Source: Pelagibacterium flavum (GTDB taxonomy: Bacteria > Pseudomonadota > Alphaproteobacteria > Rhizobiales > Devosiaceae). Taken from it: a DNA stretch of 64,000 nucleotides. The first letter of the stretch is position 1; each line of letters begins with the position of its first letter. The stretch lies in NCBI RefSeq assembly GCF_025854335.1, contig NZ_CP107716.1, positions 1,295,001 through 1,359,000 on the forward strand, read 5' to 3'. The notes under the pieces were generated by a model. That model did no database searches. It worked only from the letters and a program-made list of their open reading frames with translations, and had not been told where the DNA came from. Positions 51,184 to 59,376 of the stretch are shown here, piece by piece. A program made the position numbers and the translations under genes.

Positions 51184-53553
51184 ATGAACGACACGGCTAC
51201 GGAAGCTTTCGAGACATGGCGACAGGGCTATGGCCCCATCGAGCACAACAACGACACCTTGGAGCGGGTCGCCGCCCTGGCCGCTTCGGGTCGGATCGAC
51301 CCCGATACCCTCTACCGCATCCTCGTGGCGGCCGACCGCCTGACCTCTGCGGCCATGTGGACCGTCGTTCACATGACCTACGCTCACCGCGTCGATCTTT
51401 CCGGCGCGCCGCTGCCGGCCGCGGCGTTCAAGCCGACGCCCGAGGGTCACACCGGCGGCTCTCTCAACATGGTTCCCGCCTTCGTCGGCTACCTTGCGGC
51501 CAATACGATCACCGCGACGACGCGCGCCTGGATGATGGGTCAGGGCCATTGCGTCGCCGCGATCGAGGCGGTCAATGCGTTGACCGGCGACGTCTCGGAT
51601 GCCCAACGAGGACGCTACGACCGCAGCGAAAAGGGTCTCTCGCAGCTCGCGGCCGACTTCTATTCCTATGCGATCGACGCTGAGGGGCGTGCTGCGGTGC
51701 CGCTCGGCAGCCACGCGGGACCGAATACGGCCGGCGCGATCTCGGAAGGCGGCTATCTCGGCTTTGCCGAGGTGCAATACGCCCATGCGCCGCTGCGGGG
51801 CGAGAGCCTCGTCGCCTTCCTGAGCGACGGCGCGTTCGAGGAACAGCGCGGCTCGGACTGGACGCCGCGCTGGTGGCGGGCGAGCGATTCCGGCCTTGCC
51901 GTTCCGGTGATGATCCTTAATGGCCGGCGGATCGAGGAACGGGTCCAGATCGCGCAGCAGGGCGGTGCCGAGTGGCTCGCCGACCATCTGAGGCTCAACG
52001 GCTTCGATCCCTTCATCGTTGATGGCCGCGATCCCGCCGCCATCGCATGCGCGATCATAGAGGCCGAAACCCGGCTCGAACGCTTTGCCGCCGATCCCGG
52101 CCGGACCTATCCTGCGCCGATCCCCTATGTCATCGCCGAGACGGTCAAGGGCTTCGGCTTCCCCGGCGCCGGCACCAACGCCGCTCACAATCTTCCGCTT
52201 GGCGGCAACCCCGCAAATGACGAGGATGCCCGAGCCGCCTTCAATGACGCGGCGCGGGGCCTGTTCGTTGCGCCAGAGGAGATCGAGTGCGCAGTCGGCG
52301 AGATCGCGTCCCATGATCGGCAGGGCCGTCAGCCAGAGAGCCGGCACCCGCTCGCCACGCGCAATCCGCCAGCGCCCGACCTGCCGGAGCCGGAATGGAC
52401 CGCTGCCGGCGATCCGCCCGATTGCGCTATGCACGCGCTCGACCGCTTGTTCGTCCGTGTCGTGGATGCCAACCCCGGCCTGCGTCCGCGCGTCGGCAAT
52501 CCGGACGAGCTGCGCTCCAACCATATGGGCGCCACGCTCGACAGGTTGCGCCATCGCGTGAACACCTCAGAGCCGGGCGTTGCCGACGCGCTCGACGGCT
52601 CGGTCATCACCGCGCTCAACGAGGAGGCCGTGGCGGGAGCTGCGCTCGCCAACAAGGGCGGTATCAACCTGATCGTCAGCTACGAAGCCTTCGCGATGAA
52701 GATGCTCGGTGGCCTGCGACAGGAGATCGTCTTTTCTCGGCGTCAACGCGAGACCGGCCAGGAGCCCGGCTGGATCTCGGTGCCCCTCGTCGTCACCTCG
52801 CACACCTGGGAGAACTCCAAGAACGAGCAGTCGCATCAGGACCCGACGATCGGCGAGGCGCTGTTGGGCGAAATGTCCGACACCTCCCGCGTCCTGTTCC
52901 CGGTGGACGCCAACTCCGCGATGGCCGCGCTGCGCTCCGTCTATGACGGCCGCGGCCAGGTTGCGTGCCTCATCGTCTCCAAGCGCGACATGCCGCACCG
53001 CTTCGACGCAGCAGCGGCCGAGCGCTTCGTGCGCGATGGCGCGGCGCATGTCGAAGGCGAAGCGGAAAATGCAGAGCTTCAGATCGTCGCCATTGGAGCC
53101 TACCAACTCGAGGAGGCCCTGAAGGCCGCCCACCGTCTCAAGACCCATGGGCGCCGTGTCCTCGTCACGGCGTTGTCCGAGCCGGGCCGCTTCCGTATCC
53201 CCCGCGACCCGATCGAAGCTGACTTCACCGCGAGCAACGACGAGCTGGGCGCGCTGTTTCCGAAGGGCATGCCGCGCGTGATCGTCTCGCACACCCGACC
53301 CGAACCCATGCTCGGCCTGCTGCGGCGACTGGATGGCGGGCCTGAAACCACGACCGCGCGCGGTTATGTCAGCCGGGGCGGCACGCTCGACGTGGCCGGC
53401 ATGCTGTTCGCCAATCGCTGTTCCTGGGCGCATCTGATCGACGCCGCCGTTTCGCTTGCCGGCTGGAGCCGTGACGATTTTCTCGCGCCCGCCGAGCGGG
53501 ACGCCGTGGACGGTCGAGGCCATCCCGGCGACATCGCCGCATTCACTATCTGA
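51184..53553 (+). CDS. Phosphoketolase-superfamily TPP enzyme
   Basis: 789 residues. The TPP-binding half has PEGHTGGSLNMVPAFVGYL, GQGHCVAAIEAVN, and FLSDGAFEEQRGSDWTPRWW followed by PVMILNGRRIEER, corresponding to the phosphoketolase G-D-G region but with Phe-Glu-Glu for the usual E-A-E-T. The C-terminal domain contains QEIVFSRRQRETGQEP, SHTWENSKNEQSHQDPTIGEALL and DANSAMAALRSVY, as in XFP. It would cleave xylulose-5-phosphate or act on a related ketose phosphate; a related group is annotated, as I recall, xylulose 5-phosphate 3-epimerase. The exact activity is not settled. Operon position supports pentose-phosphate use. Confidence 0.8.
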   Translation: MNDTATEAFETWRQGYGPIEHNNDTLERVAALAASGRIDPDTLYRILVAADRLTSAAMWTVVHMTYAHRVDLSGAPLPAAAFKPTPEGHTGGSLNMVPAFVGYLAANTITATTRAWMMGQGHCVAAIEAVNALTGDVSDAQRGRYDRSEKGLSQLAADFYSYAIDAEGRAAVPLGSHAGPNTAGAISEGGYLGFAEVQYAHAPLRGESLVAFLSDGAFEEQRGSDWTPRWWRASDSGLAVPVMILNGRRIEERVQIAQQGGAEWLADHLRLNGFDPFIVDGRDPAAIACAIIEAETRLERFAADPGRTYPAPIPYVIAETVKGFGFPGAGTNAAHNLPLGGNPANDEDARAAFNDAARGLFVAPEEIECAVGEIASHDRQGRQPESRHPLATRNPPAPDLPEPEWTAAGDPPDCAMHALDRLFVRVVDANPGLRPRVGNPDELRSNHMGATLDRLRHRVNTSEPGVADALDGSVITALNEEAVAGAALANKGGINLIVSYEAFAMKMLGGLRQEIVFSRRQRETGQEPGWISVPLVVTSHTWENSKNEQSHQDPTIGEALLGEMSDTSRVLFPVDANSAMAALRSVYDGRGQVACLIVSKRDMPHRFDAAAAERFVRDGAAHVEGEAENAELQIVAIGAYQLEEALKAAHRLKTHGRRVLVTALSEPGRFRIPRDPIEADFTASNDELGALFPKGMPRVIVSHTRPEPMLGLLRRLDGGPETTTARGYVSRGGTLDVAGMLFANRCSWAHLIDAAVSLAGWSRDDFLAPAERDAVDGRGHPGDIAAFTI

Positions 53554-53561
53554 AGGCACTC

Positions 53562-54926
53562 ATGCTCATGCTCACGCTCACCTCTCTCGGCGGTGCCGGC
53601 ACTGTCACCGGCTCGAAGCACCTTCTCACCAACGGCGACAACCGCATCCTGATCGATTGCGGATTGTTCCAGGGCCTCAAGAACCTGCGCGAGCTGAACT
53701 GGGAGCCGCTCCCGGTCGCACCGTCCAGTATCGCCGCCGTCGTGCTCACCCACGCCCATCTCGACCACTCCGGCTACCTGCCAAAGCTCGTCCGCGACGG
53801 CTTTAAGGGGCGCATCTATGCCACCGCCGCGACCCGAGACGTGGCAGAGCTGATCCTGAAGGACAGCGGCTTCCTCAATGAGAAGGACGCTGAATACGCC
53901 AACCGGAAGGGCTTCTCCAGGCACAAACCGGCCTTGCCACTTTACGGCGTCCGCGATGCCGAACGCGCGATGGAGTTTTTCTCGACCGTGCCGTTCGATA
54001 CGGCCGTCCAGCTCCCCGCTGGTGCCACCCTGACGTTCCGCCATGCAGGCCACATTCTCGGCGCGGCCAGCGCGGCCATCGAATGGAGCGGCCGCCGCGT
54101 GGCCTTTTCGGGCGACCTCGGCCGCTATGGCGACCCGCTGCTTCCCGATCCGGTGTCGGTTCCACGGGCCGACGCGATCATCGTCGAATCCACCTACGGA
54201 AACCGCCTCCACGAAGCGGTCGACACCACAGAGGCTTTGGCAGCAGTCGTCGAGCGGACGGTCAGGCGCGGCGGCACGGTCGTCATACCGGCCTTTGCGG
54301 TAGGACGCGCGCAGTCGCTTCTCTACCACCTGTGGAAGCTGAAGACGGCGGGCCGCCTTGCAAATATTCCGATCTATCTCGACAGCCCCATGGCGATCGA
54401 CGCGACCGACCTGTTGCACGCTCATAGCGACGATCATCGCCTCACCCACGATCAATGTGCCGAGATCTGCAAGATCGCGACCTACACCCGCGATGTGGAA
54501 GGCTCCAAAGCGATCACCGCAAGCGCCTGGCCCAAGGTGGTGATCTCTGCCAGCGGCATGGCGACCGGCGGCCGTGTGCTGCACCATCTCAAGACCTTCG
54601 CCTCTGACCCCAGGCACACGATCCTGTTCTCCGGCTATCAGGCGGCGGGCACACGCGGCCGCGCCATGGTGCAGGGCGCGCGGGAGATCAAGATCCATGG
54701 ACAATGGGTGCCCGTGCGCGCCGAGGTGGATGACCTCTCCATGCTCTCTGCCCACGCGGACGCTGACGAGCTGATGCGCTGGCTTTCCGGCTTCCAGCAT
54801 GCGCCTTCTCGCGTCTTCATCGTCCATGGCGAGGATGAAGCCGCCGAGGCACTGCGCGTTCGGATCGACCGCGAGTTGGGCTGGAACGCCACCGTGTCGC
54901 GCCAGCAACAGGAGTTCGAGCTATGA
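53562..54926 (+). CDS. Beta-CASP metallo-hydrolase (RNase YSH1/CPSF73-like)
   Basis: 454 residues. Metallo-beta-lactamase motifs: THAHLDHSG near 68, FRHAGHILGAASA, FSGDLGRYGDPLLPDP; beta-CASP motifs VESTYGNRLH, AFAVGRAQSLLYHL, ISASGMATGGRVLHHL, LSAHADADELMRWL and FIVHGEDEAAEAL. Such proteins are RNA-processing or -degrading nucleases in the cytoplasm. Common in FNR-type islands with AMP phosphorylase. ATG 53562; a second ATG lies two codons in. Overlaps the next gene by 4 nt. Confidence 0.9.
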   Translation: MLMLTLTSLGGAGTVTGSKHLLTNGDNRILIDCGLFQGLKNLRELNWEPLPVAPSSIAAVVLTHAHLDHSGYLPKLVRDGFKGRIYATAATRDVAELILKDSGFLNEKDAEYANRKGFSRHKPALPLYGVRDAERAMEFFSTVPFDTAVQLPAGATLTFRHAGHILGAASAAIEWSGRRVAFSGDLGRYGDPLLPDPVSVPRADAIIVESTYGNRLHEAVDTTEALAAVVERTVRRGGTVVIPAFAVGRAQSLLYHLWKLKTAGRLANIPIYLDSPMAIDATDLLHAHSDDHRLTHDQCAEICKIATYTRDVEGSKAITASAWPKVVISASGMATGGRVLHHLKTFASDPRHTILFSGYQAAGTRGRAMVQGAREIKIHGQWVPVRAEVDDLSMLSAHADADELMRWLSGFQHAPSRVFIVHGEDEAAEALRVRIDRELGWNATVSRQQQEFEL

Positions 54927-56452
54927 CCGCACTCCTTTCCCTTCCCGGTCCCGAGCAACCGACCCTGCGCGCTCGGCGTTTGCTTCTCCATACCCAGCAT
55001 CAGCCCGTCGTCGTCATGCGCACCGACTGTCACGTCTGCCGCGCCGAAGGCTTGTCCGCACGCGCCCAGGTTCTCGTGACCAACGGCAAAGGACAGGTGC
55101 AGGCGACGCTGTTTCAGGTCGACGGCGATGCCTTTCTCGGCCACGACGAGGTCGGCCTGTCTGAAACTGCGTGGAGCCTCCTCGGCGTTGCGGAAGGCGA
55201 CGCAATTCGCGTCACTCATCCTCCAGCGCTGGATTCACTCGCCAGCGTGAGGCGCCGCATCTACGGCCATCGCCTCGACGCCCATGCCTTTTCGGCGATC
55301 GTCGGAGACGTCGTAGCCGGCCGCTATACGGACGTCCATCTGGCCGCATTCCTGACCGCAAGCGCGGCGCTGCCGCTCGACGAGGACGAGACCGCCGACC
55401 TTACAGGAGCGATGATCGCCGTCGGCGACCGCATGGAGTGGGACGCGTCCGTCGTCGTCGACAAGCATTGCGTCGGCGGCCTGCCCGGCAATCGCACGAC
55501 GCCGATCGTCGTCGCGATCGTCGCGGCCAACGGGCTCGTCATGCCAAAGACGTCCTCGCGCGCGATCACCTCACCGGCCGGCACCGCCGACACGATGGAA
55601 ACGCTCGCGCCCGTCGATCTCGACCTCGCGGCGCTCAAGCGCGTCGTCGAGGCGGAGGGAGGCTGCATCGCCTGGGGCGGCGCCGTTCATCTCAGCCCGG
55701 CCGACGACATCTTCGTCCGTGTGGAGCGCGAGCTTGATGTCGACACCGAAGGCCAACTCATCGCTTCGGTGCTGTCCAAGAAAATCTCCGCCGGCTCCAC
55801 GCACGTCGTGATCGACATTCCGGTTGGACCCACGGCAAAAGTTCGAGGCGAAGATGCCGCCACTTATCTGGCAGCCCGGATGAGCGCGGTCGCGTCCCGC
55901 TTCGGTCTTTCCGCAACCTGCGTCCAGACCGATGGATCACAGCCGGTCGGCCGCGGTATCGGTCCCGCCCTCGAAGCATTCGACGTGCTCGCGGTGCTGC
56001 AAAACGCTCCCGACGCTCCGGATGATCTGCGCCGCCGCGCGGCCATGTTGGCCGGCGCCGCGCTGGAGATCGGCGGAAAGGCCGGCAAGGGAGACGGTCC
56101 GGCTCTCGCTCTGAGCACGTTGGCCGACGGTCGCGCATGGAGGAAGTTCGAGGCGATCTGCGCGGCGCAGGGGGGACTGCGCACTCCGCCAAGTGCTTCC
56201 CACGTCCATCCCCTCGTTGCTTCGCGTGCCGGGCGCGTCGTTCATGTCAACAACCGCAAGCTCGCCCGGCTCGCCAAGCTGGCGGGCGCACCTGACGCCA
56301 AGGCAGCGGGCATTCACATGGAGGTGCGGCTGGGCGACGAAATCGACCGGGGACAGCCGCTTCTCCACATCCACGCGGAAACGCCCGGCGAACTGGCCTA
56401 CGCACTCGACTATGCAGCGCAGGCCGGCGACATGATCGAGGTTGAGCCTTGA
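54923..56452 (+). CDS. AMP phosphorylase (archaeal-type thymidine phosphorylase family)
   Basis: 509 residues: an N-terminal ~80-residue extension (ARRLLLHTQHQPVVVMRTDCHVCRA) typical of archaeal AMP phosphorylases, then the catalytic region DKHCVGGLPGNRTTPIVVAIVAANGLVMPKTSSRAITSPAGTADTMETLA and the C-terminal barrel-sandwich ending GELAYALDYAAQAGDMIEVEP. These enzymes convert AMP and phosphate into adenine and ribose-1,5-bisphosphate. The long form and the GLPGNRTT motif separate it from DeoA. No R15P isomerase or RuBisCO is seen here, so the fate of R15P is open. ATG overlaps the beta-CASP stop. Confidence 0.9.
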   Translation: MTALLSLPGPEQPTLRARRLLLHTQHQPVVVMRTDCHVCRAEGLSARAQVLVTNGKGQVQATLFQVDGDAFLGHDEVGLSETAWSLLGVAEGDAIRVTHPPALDSLASVRRRIYGHRLDAHAFSAIVGDVVAGRYTDVHLAAFLTASAALPLDEDETADLTGAMIAVGDRMEWDASVVVDKHCVGGLPGNRTTPIVVAIVAANGLVMPKTSSRAITSPAGTADTMETLAPVDLDLAALKRVVEAEGGCIAWGGAVHLSPADDIFVRVERELDVDTEGQLIASVLSKKISAGSTHVVIDIPVGPTAKVRGEDAATYLAARMSAVASRFGLSATCVQTDGSQPVGRGIGPALEAFDVLAVLQNAPDAPDDLRRRAAMLAGAALEIGGKAGKGDGPALALSTLADGRAWRKFEAICAAQGGLRTPPSASHVHPLVASRAGRVVHVNNRKLARLAKLAGAPDAKAAGIHMEVRLGDEIDRGQPLLHIHAETPGELAYALDYAAQAGDMIEVEP

Positions 56453-56973
56453 GATGGCTGCCGATCGCAAGTCGGAAAAATCTCCGGTCTCGCACCGGAT
56501 ACAGCATCCATCAGCGCGCTATGCACTGGGCCATTGTCGCCCTTTGCCTGATTCAGGTGCCGACCTCGTGGGCGATCCGGCGCACCCATCTGGTCCATCC
56601 GCCCGCCGTGCCCGACCCGTTCGATCTTTTCCTCCATGAGGTTCATGCCTGGAGCGGCTGGCTTATCCTGGCCCTGGCGCTGGGTCAGCTCGGCCTCCGT
56701 CTTTCATTCGGCCGCCCTGCATATCCGGACAACGGTTCACCGTTGGAGCGCCGTGCTTCAGTCGCGGCGCACTGGACGCTCTACGGACTTCTGGTCGCCC
56801 TTCCGATCACGGGGACGGTCGCGATGTATGTGACCTTTCGCGTCGCGGCGATCCATAGCCTTCTGAGTTGGGCGCTTCTCGCCATCGCCTCGATTCACGT
56901 CACGGCCGCTCTTTGGCATCATCTCTACCGCCGCGACGACGTGCTGCGGCGCATGATGGGCGGCGTCCGATGA
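56449..56973 (+). CDS. Cytochrome b561-type membrane protein
   Basis: 174 residues, four membrane helices, starting at a TTG that overlaps the AMP phosphorylase stop. Haem-ligand histidines appear in YSIHQRAMHWAIV, FLHEVHAWSGWLI, AAHWTLYGLL and IASIHVTAALWHHLYRRDD. Bacterial b561-type proteins pass electrons between quinol and periplasmic acceptors. The ATG at 56454 is out of frame. Confidence 0.83.
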   Translation: MRWLPIASRKNLRSRTGYSIHQRAMHWAIVALCLIQVPTSWAIRRTHLVHPPAVPDPFDLFLHEVHAWSGWLILALALGQLGLRLSFGRPAYPDNGSPLERRASVAAHWTLYGLLVALPITGTVAMYVTFRVAAIHSLLSWALLAIASIHVTAALWHHLYRRDDVLRRMMGGVR

Positions 56974-56998
56974 TGCGGCCAAGGACGCTCGACACCCG

Positions 56999-57706
56999 AT
57001 GCCGTCGGCGCGATTGATGGACACGTTGATCCTCAATCTCGGACTTGCGCTCGCTATCGGCCTGCTCGTAGGGCTCGAACGCGGCTGGCGCGACCGCGAA
57101 ACGGCCGAGGGTGAACGCACCGCCGGAATCCGAACCTACGGAATTTCCGGACTTCTCGGTGGCGTCGTTCGGGTCACCGGCATCATCATTATTGTTGCGC
57201 CGGCAGTGCTCGGTGTCGCCGGCATTGCCATTCTTGCCGCTGTCGCCGTCTTTGGCGTGAGCGGCTCCTTGTTTCTCATGAGGGGCAGACTCGAAGGCGA
57301 CGGCGCTCAGGTGCTGCGCAATCCGTTCGACCTACCGGCCCTGCTGGTCTTCGCTCTCTTCTTCGCCGTTGTCTCGACGATCAGCGCCCTCCTGGCCATG
57401 GGGAACACAAGTGGCATGGTCGCCACGTCCGCGATTTCCGGAATTTTCGAGGTGGACGTCGCGGTGCTGAGCGCGTTGCGCTTGCTCGGCGAGGCCGCGC
57501 ATCTTGAAGCAGTCGGCCACGCCGTTCTGCTTGCGCTCACCACCAACGCGCTGGGCCGGCTCTTCGTCGCAGCCGCGACAGGTCCGGTGCGCTTCTGGCT
57601 TCCGATCGTCTTCGCAACCCTTCTCGCGGGAGCGGTCGGCTACGCCGCGTTCCTGACGCTGCCCCATTTCGATTGGCCCGGCTCCCCCGGTGTTCTCGGC
57701 TCATAG
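56999..57706 (+). CDS. MgtC/DUF4010 family membrane protein with internal deletion
   Basis: 235 residues; the family usually has about 410. The start is normal (LILNLGLALAIGLLVGLERGWR, GERTAGIRTYGISGLLGG) but then jumps to VVRVTGIIIIVAPAVLGVAG and the DUF4010 C-terminal part (LRNPFDLPALLVFALFFAVVS, SGIFEVDVAVLSALRLLGE). The middle of MgtC and the start of DUF4010 are missing without a frameshift. It may be a degenerating Mg-stress-type protein, or a compact form. ATG 57017 is an alternative start. Last gene of the operon from 48012. Confidence 0.75.
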   Translation: MPSARLMDTLILNLGLALAIGLLVGLERGWRDRETAEGERTAGIRTYGISGLLGGVVRVTGIIIIVAPAVLGVAGIAILAAVAVFGVSGSLFLMRGRLEGDGAQVLRNPFDLPALLVFALFFAVVSTISALLAMGNTSGMVATSAISGIFEVDVAVLSALRLLGEAAHLEAVGHAVLLALTTNALGRLFVAAATGPVRFWLPIVFATLLAGAVGYAAFLTLPHFDWPGSPGVLGS

Positions 57707-57727
57707 TGGACGGGGTGGTGAACCCCT

Positions 57728-58756
57728 CTATCGAACGGTGATGGCGACGTCGGAGGCCGCAAGTTCATCAAAAACGGAGTTGGCATCGACGACCTCGTCG
57801 ATGTGATGCACGCCCGGCGCCGCCGCCGTGACCAGCAGTCGGCCGATCACAAATGCCGCCACTCGGGCGGTTATCTCGGCCTCACGGCGGCCCTCGCATG
57901 TCATCGTAACCGACGCCCGCTGGCCATCCAGGCGGCCGAGAACCTCTACGGCGAGCGCGGCCCGATCAGATCCGACCCGCAGTCGCGTAAGGAGTCCCGC
58001 AATCGCCCGCTGCGCGCCGGGGCGATCCCGCAAGAGCGGGGCTCCACGGAACGCCAGCGTCGTGAAGAAGTCGTGGCCGAGCGACAGGAACGTCTTGGCC
58101 TCCGAGAGACCAAGCGTTCGTCGCACCGCATACTGATCGGAAAAGGGAAATGGAAAGGCGACCGAAGCCTTGCGATCGTTGCCAAAGCGGATACGTGCCG
58201 GCGTTCGATCAGGCATCTTGGGATCGCTCGCGTTGCTCAGCGTCCAGAGAATTGCCGCTTCGCCGTGGGCATCACCGAGCCCCAACAGGACGCCGATCCG
58301 GGCCGTTTCGGCGTGATCCATTCGCTCGACAGCCGACTTGACCATCAGGTTGGTCAGCCCAGGCGCGAAGCCGACCGACACGATCGCGCTGCCGCCGGAA
58401 GAACGCGCCAAGCTGTCGAGCGTTTCGACACCTTCGATCACAGCCTGACTAGCCGAAATGTCGACGTAGTGCTTCCCCTTCATCAAGACATGCGCCGCGA
58501 GGCTGTTGTCGGGCGTATCGATGCACATGACGATGACATCGGACTCGACAACCGCTGGTGCCCAGGTCTCGCGCTCGGCGATGTCGAGGACTGTAGATTC
58601 GCAGCCGAGCGCAGCCGCCGTGTTCGCGGCCTTCTCGCGGTTTCGGCCAGCCAGCCGAACGCCTTTATTTGGCTTTGCAAGCAACTCCCGAGCGATCAGC
58701 TTCCCGACATGCCCGTATCCGCCGACGATCAGGATATGTTTTGTGGCCTTTCCCAT
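57728..58756 (-). CDS. Saccharopine dehydrogenase-like NAD(P)-binding protein
   Basis: 342 residues. Rossmann start HILIVGGYGHVGKLIARELL, AGRNREKA, DVIVMCIDTPDNSLAAHVLMKGKHYVDIS and SGGSAIVSVGFAPGLTNLMVK are typical of the saccharopine-dehydrogenase NADP-binding family, whose members reduce or cyclise diverse substrates. Substrate unknown. Follows a small membrane-protein gene on the same strand (49 bp). Confidence 0.85.
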   Translation of the reverse strand: MGKATKHILIVGGYGHVGKLIARELLAKPNKGVRLAGRNREKAANTAAALGCESTVLDIAERETWAPAVVESDVIVMCIDTPDNSLAAHVLMKGKHYVDISASQAVIEGVETLDSLARSSGGSAIVSVGFAPGLTNLMVKSAVERMDHAETARIGVLLGLGDAHGEAAILWTLSNASDPKMPDRTPARIRFGNDRKASVAFPFPFSDQYAVRRTLGLSEAKTFLSLGHDFFTTLAFRGAPLLRDRPGAQRAIAGLLTRLRVGSDRAALAVEVLGRLDGQRASVTMTCEGRREAEITARVAAFVIGRLLVTAAAPGVHHIDEVVDANSVFDELAASDVAITVR

Positions 58757-58805
58757 GCCTGCCGGCCGCCTTCCTCACATCGGCTCGACGGCCGATCCAT
58801 ACTGA

Positions 58806-59228
58806 CTACGGCCCGGACTTCCAGATCAGAAGTGCAGCGGCGATCAGCGCCACGACGAACATCGACGCGATGAAGATCAGATAATCCCCGCTGATGACGA
58901 CATTGCTGTAGGCGAACCGTCCGAAGGCGACGAGGATACCCGCGGCTGTGCCGTAGCGCAGCCATCTGGTGTCCCCTGCAAAAGTCGCAACACCGATCCC
59001 GATGATGACGATGCCAAAGCCGGTGATGAAGCCGCCCCATGTCCGAAAGACGATCCCGAGCCAATCGAGGAACGGCTGAGGCAGCGTCGCCTCGTCGATG
59101 CCAGTGAACCGAATATCCTCGGGAAGCAAAGTGGGGCGGATTCCCAGGAAGTAGACGCCGGTTCCCAAGGCGAGCACGCCCAGGATCGTAAGGAGCCCGC
59201 CTGTCAGGCGGTTCTGTGTCGTTTGCAT
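58806..59228 (-). CDS. Small four-helix membrane protein
   Basis: 140 residues, four membrane helices (LLTILGVLALGTGVYFLG, GGFITGFGIVIIGIGVATFA, YGTAAGILVAFGRFAYSN, LIFIASMFVVALIAAALLIW). No family recognised. An FNR-like box lies 64 bp upstream, shared with the divergent GAPDH gene. Confidence 0.7.
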   Translation of the reverse strand: MQTTQNRLTGGLLTILGVLALGTGVYFLGIRPTLLPEDIRFTGIDEATLPQPFLDWLGIVFRTWGGFITGFGIVIIGIGVATFAGDTRWLRYGTAAGILVAFGRFAYSNVVISGDYLIFIASMFVVALIAAALLIWKSGP

Positions 59229-59291
59229 GCTTGTCTCCGGCAGAAGGTGAGAACTACCGGAGCACCAATGCCGTCGGTTCTATTGGTGTCC

Positions 59292-59305
59292 TTAACCTCG
59301 ATCAA
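59292..59305. promoter_or_regulatory. FNR-like box shared by GAPDH and membrane-protein operons
   Basis: TTAACCTCGATCAA (TTGATCGAGGTTAA on minus), 72 bp before the GAPDH start and 64 bp before the divergent gene. Confidence 0.75.
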
Positions 59306-59376
59306 GGATGCGGCGACCGCAGACGGAAACACTCGGCAAGATCTGTCGAACATCCACTCCAAGGAAGGCAATCGCC

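Noticed and set aside
51151..52554. 467-residue minus-strand frame opposite the phosphoketolase-like gene
   Set aside because: Antisense shadow with no motif, no ribosome site, against a full-length recognisable enzyme.
53364..54908. 514-residue minus-strand frame opposite the beta-CASP gene
   Set aside because: Low-complexity Gly/Arg/Ala shadow; the beta-CASP protein has all metal motifs in order.
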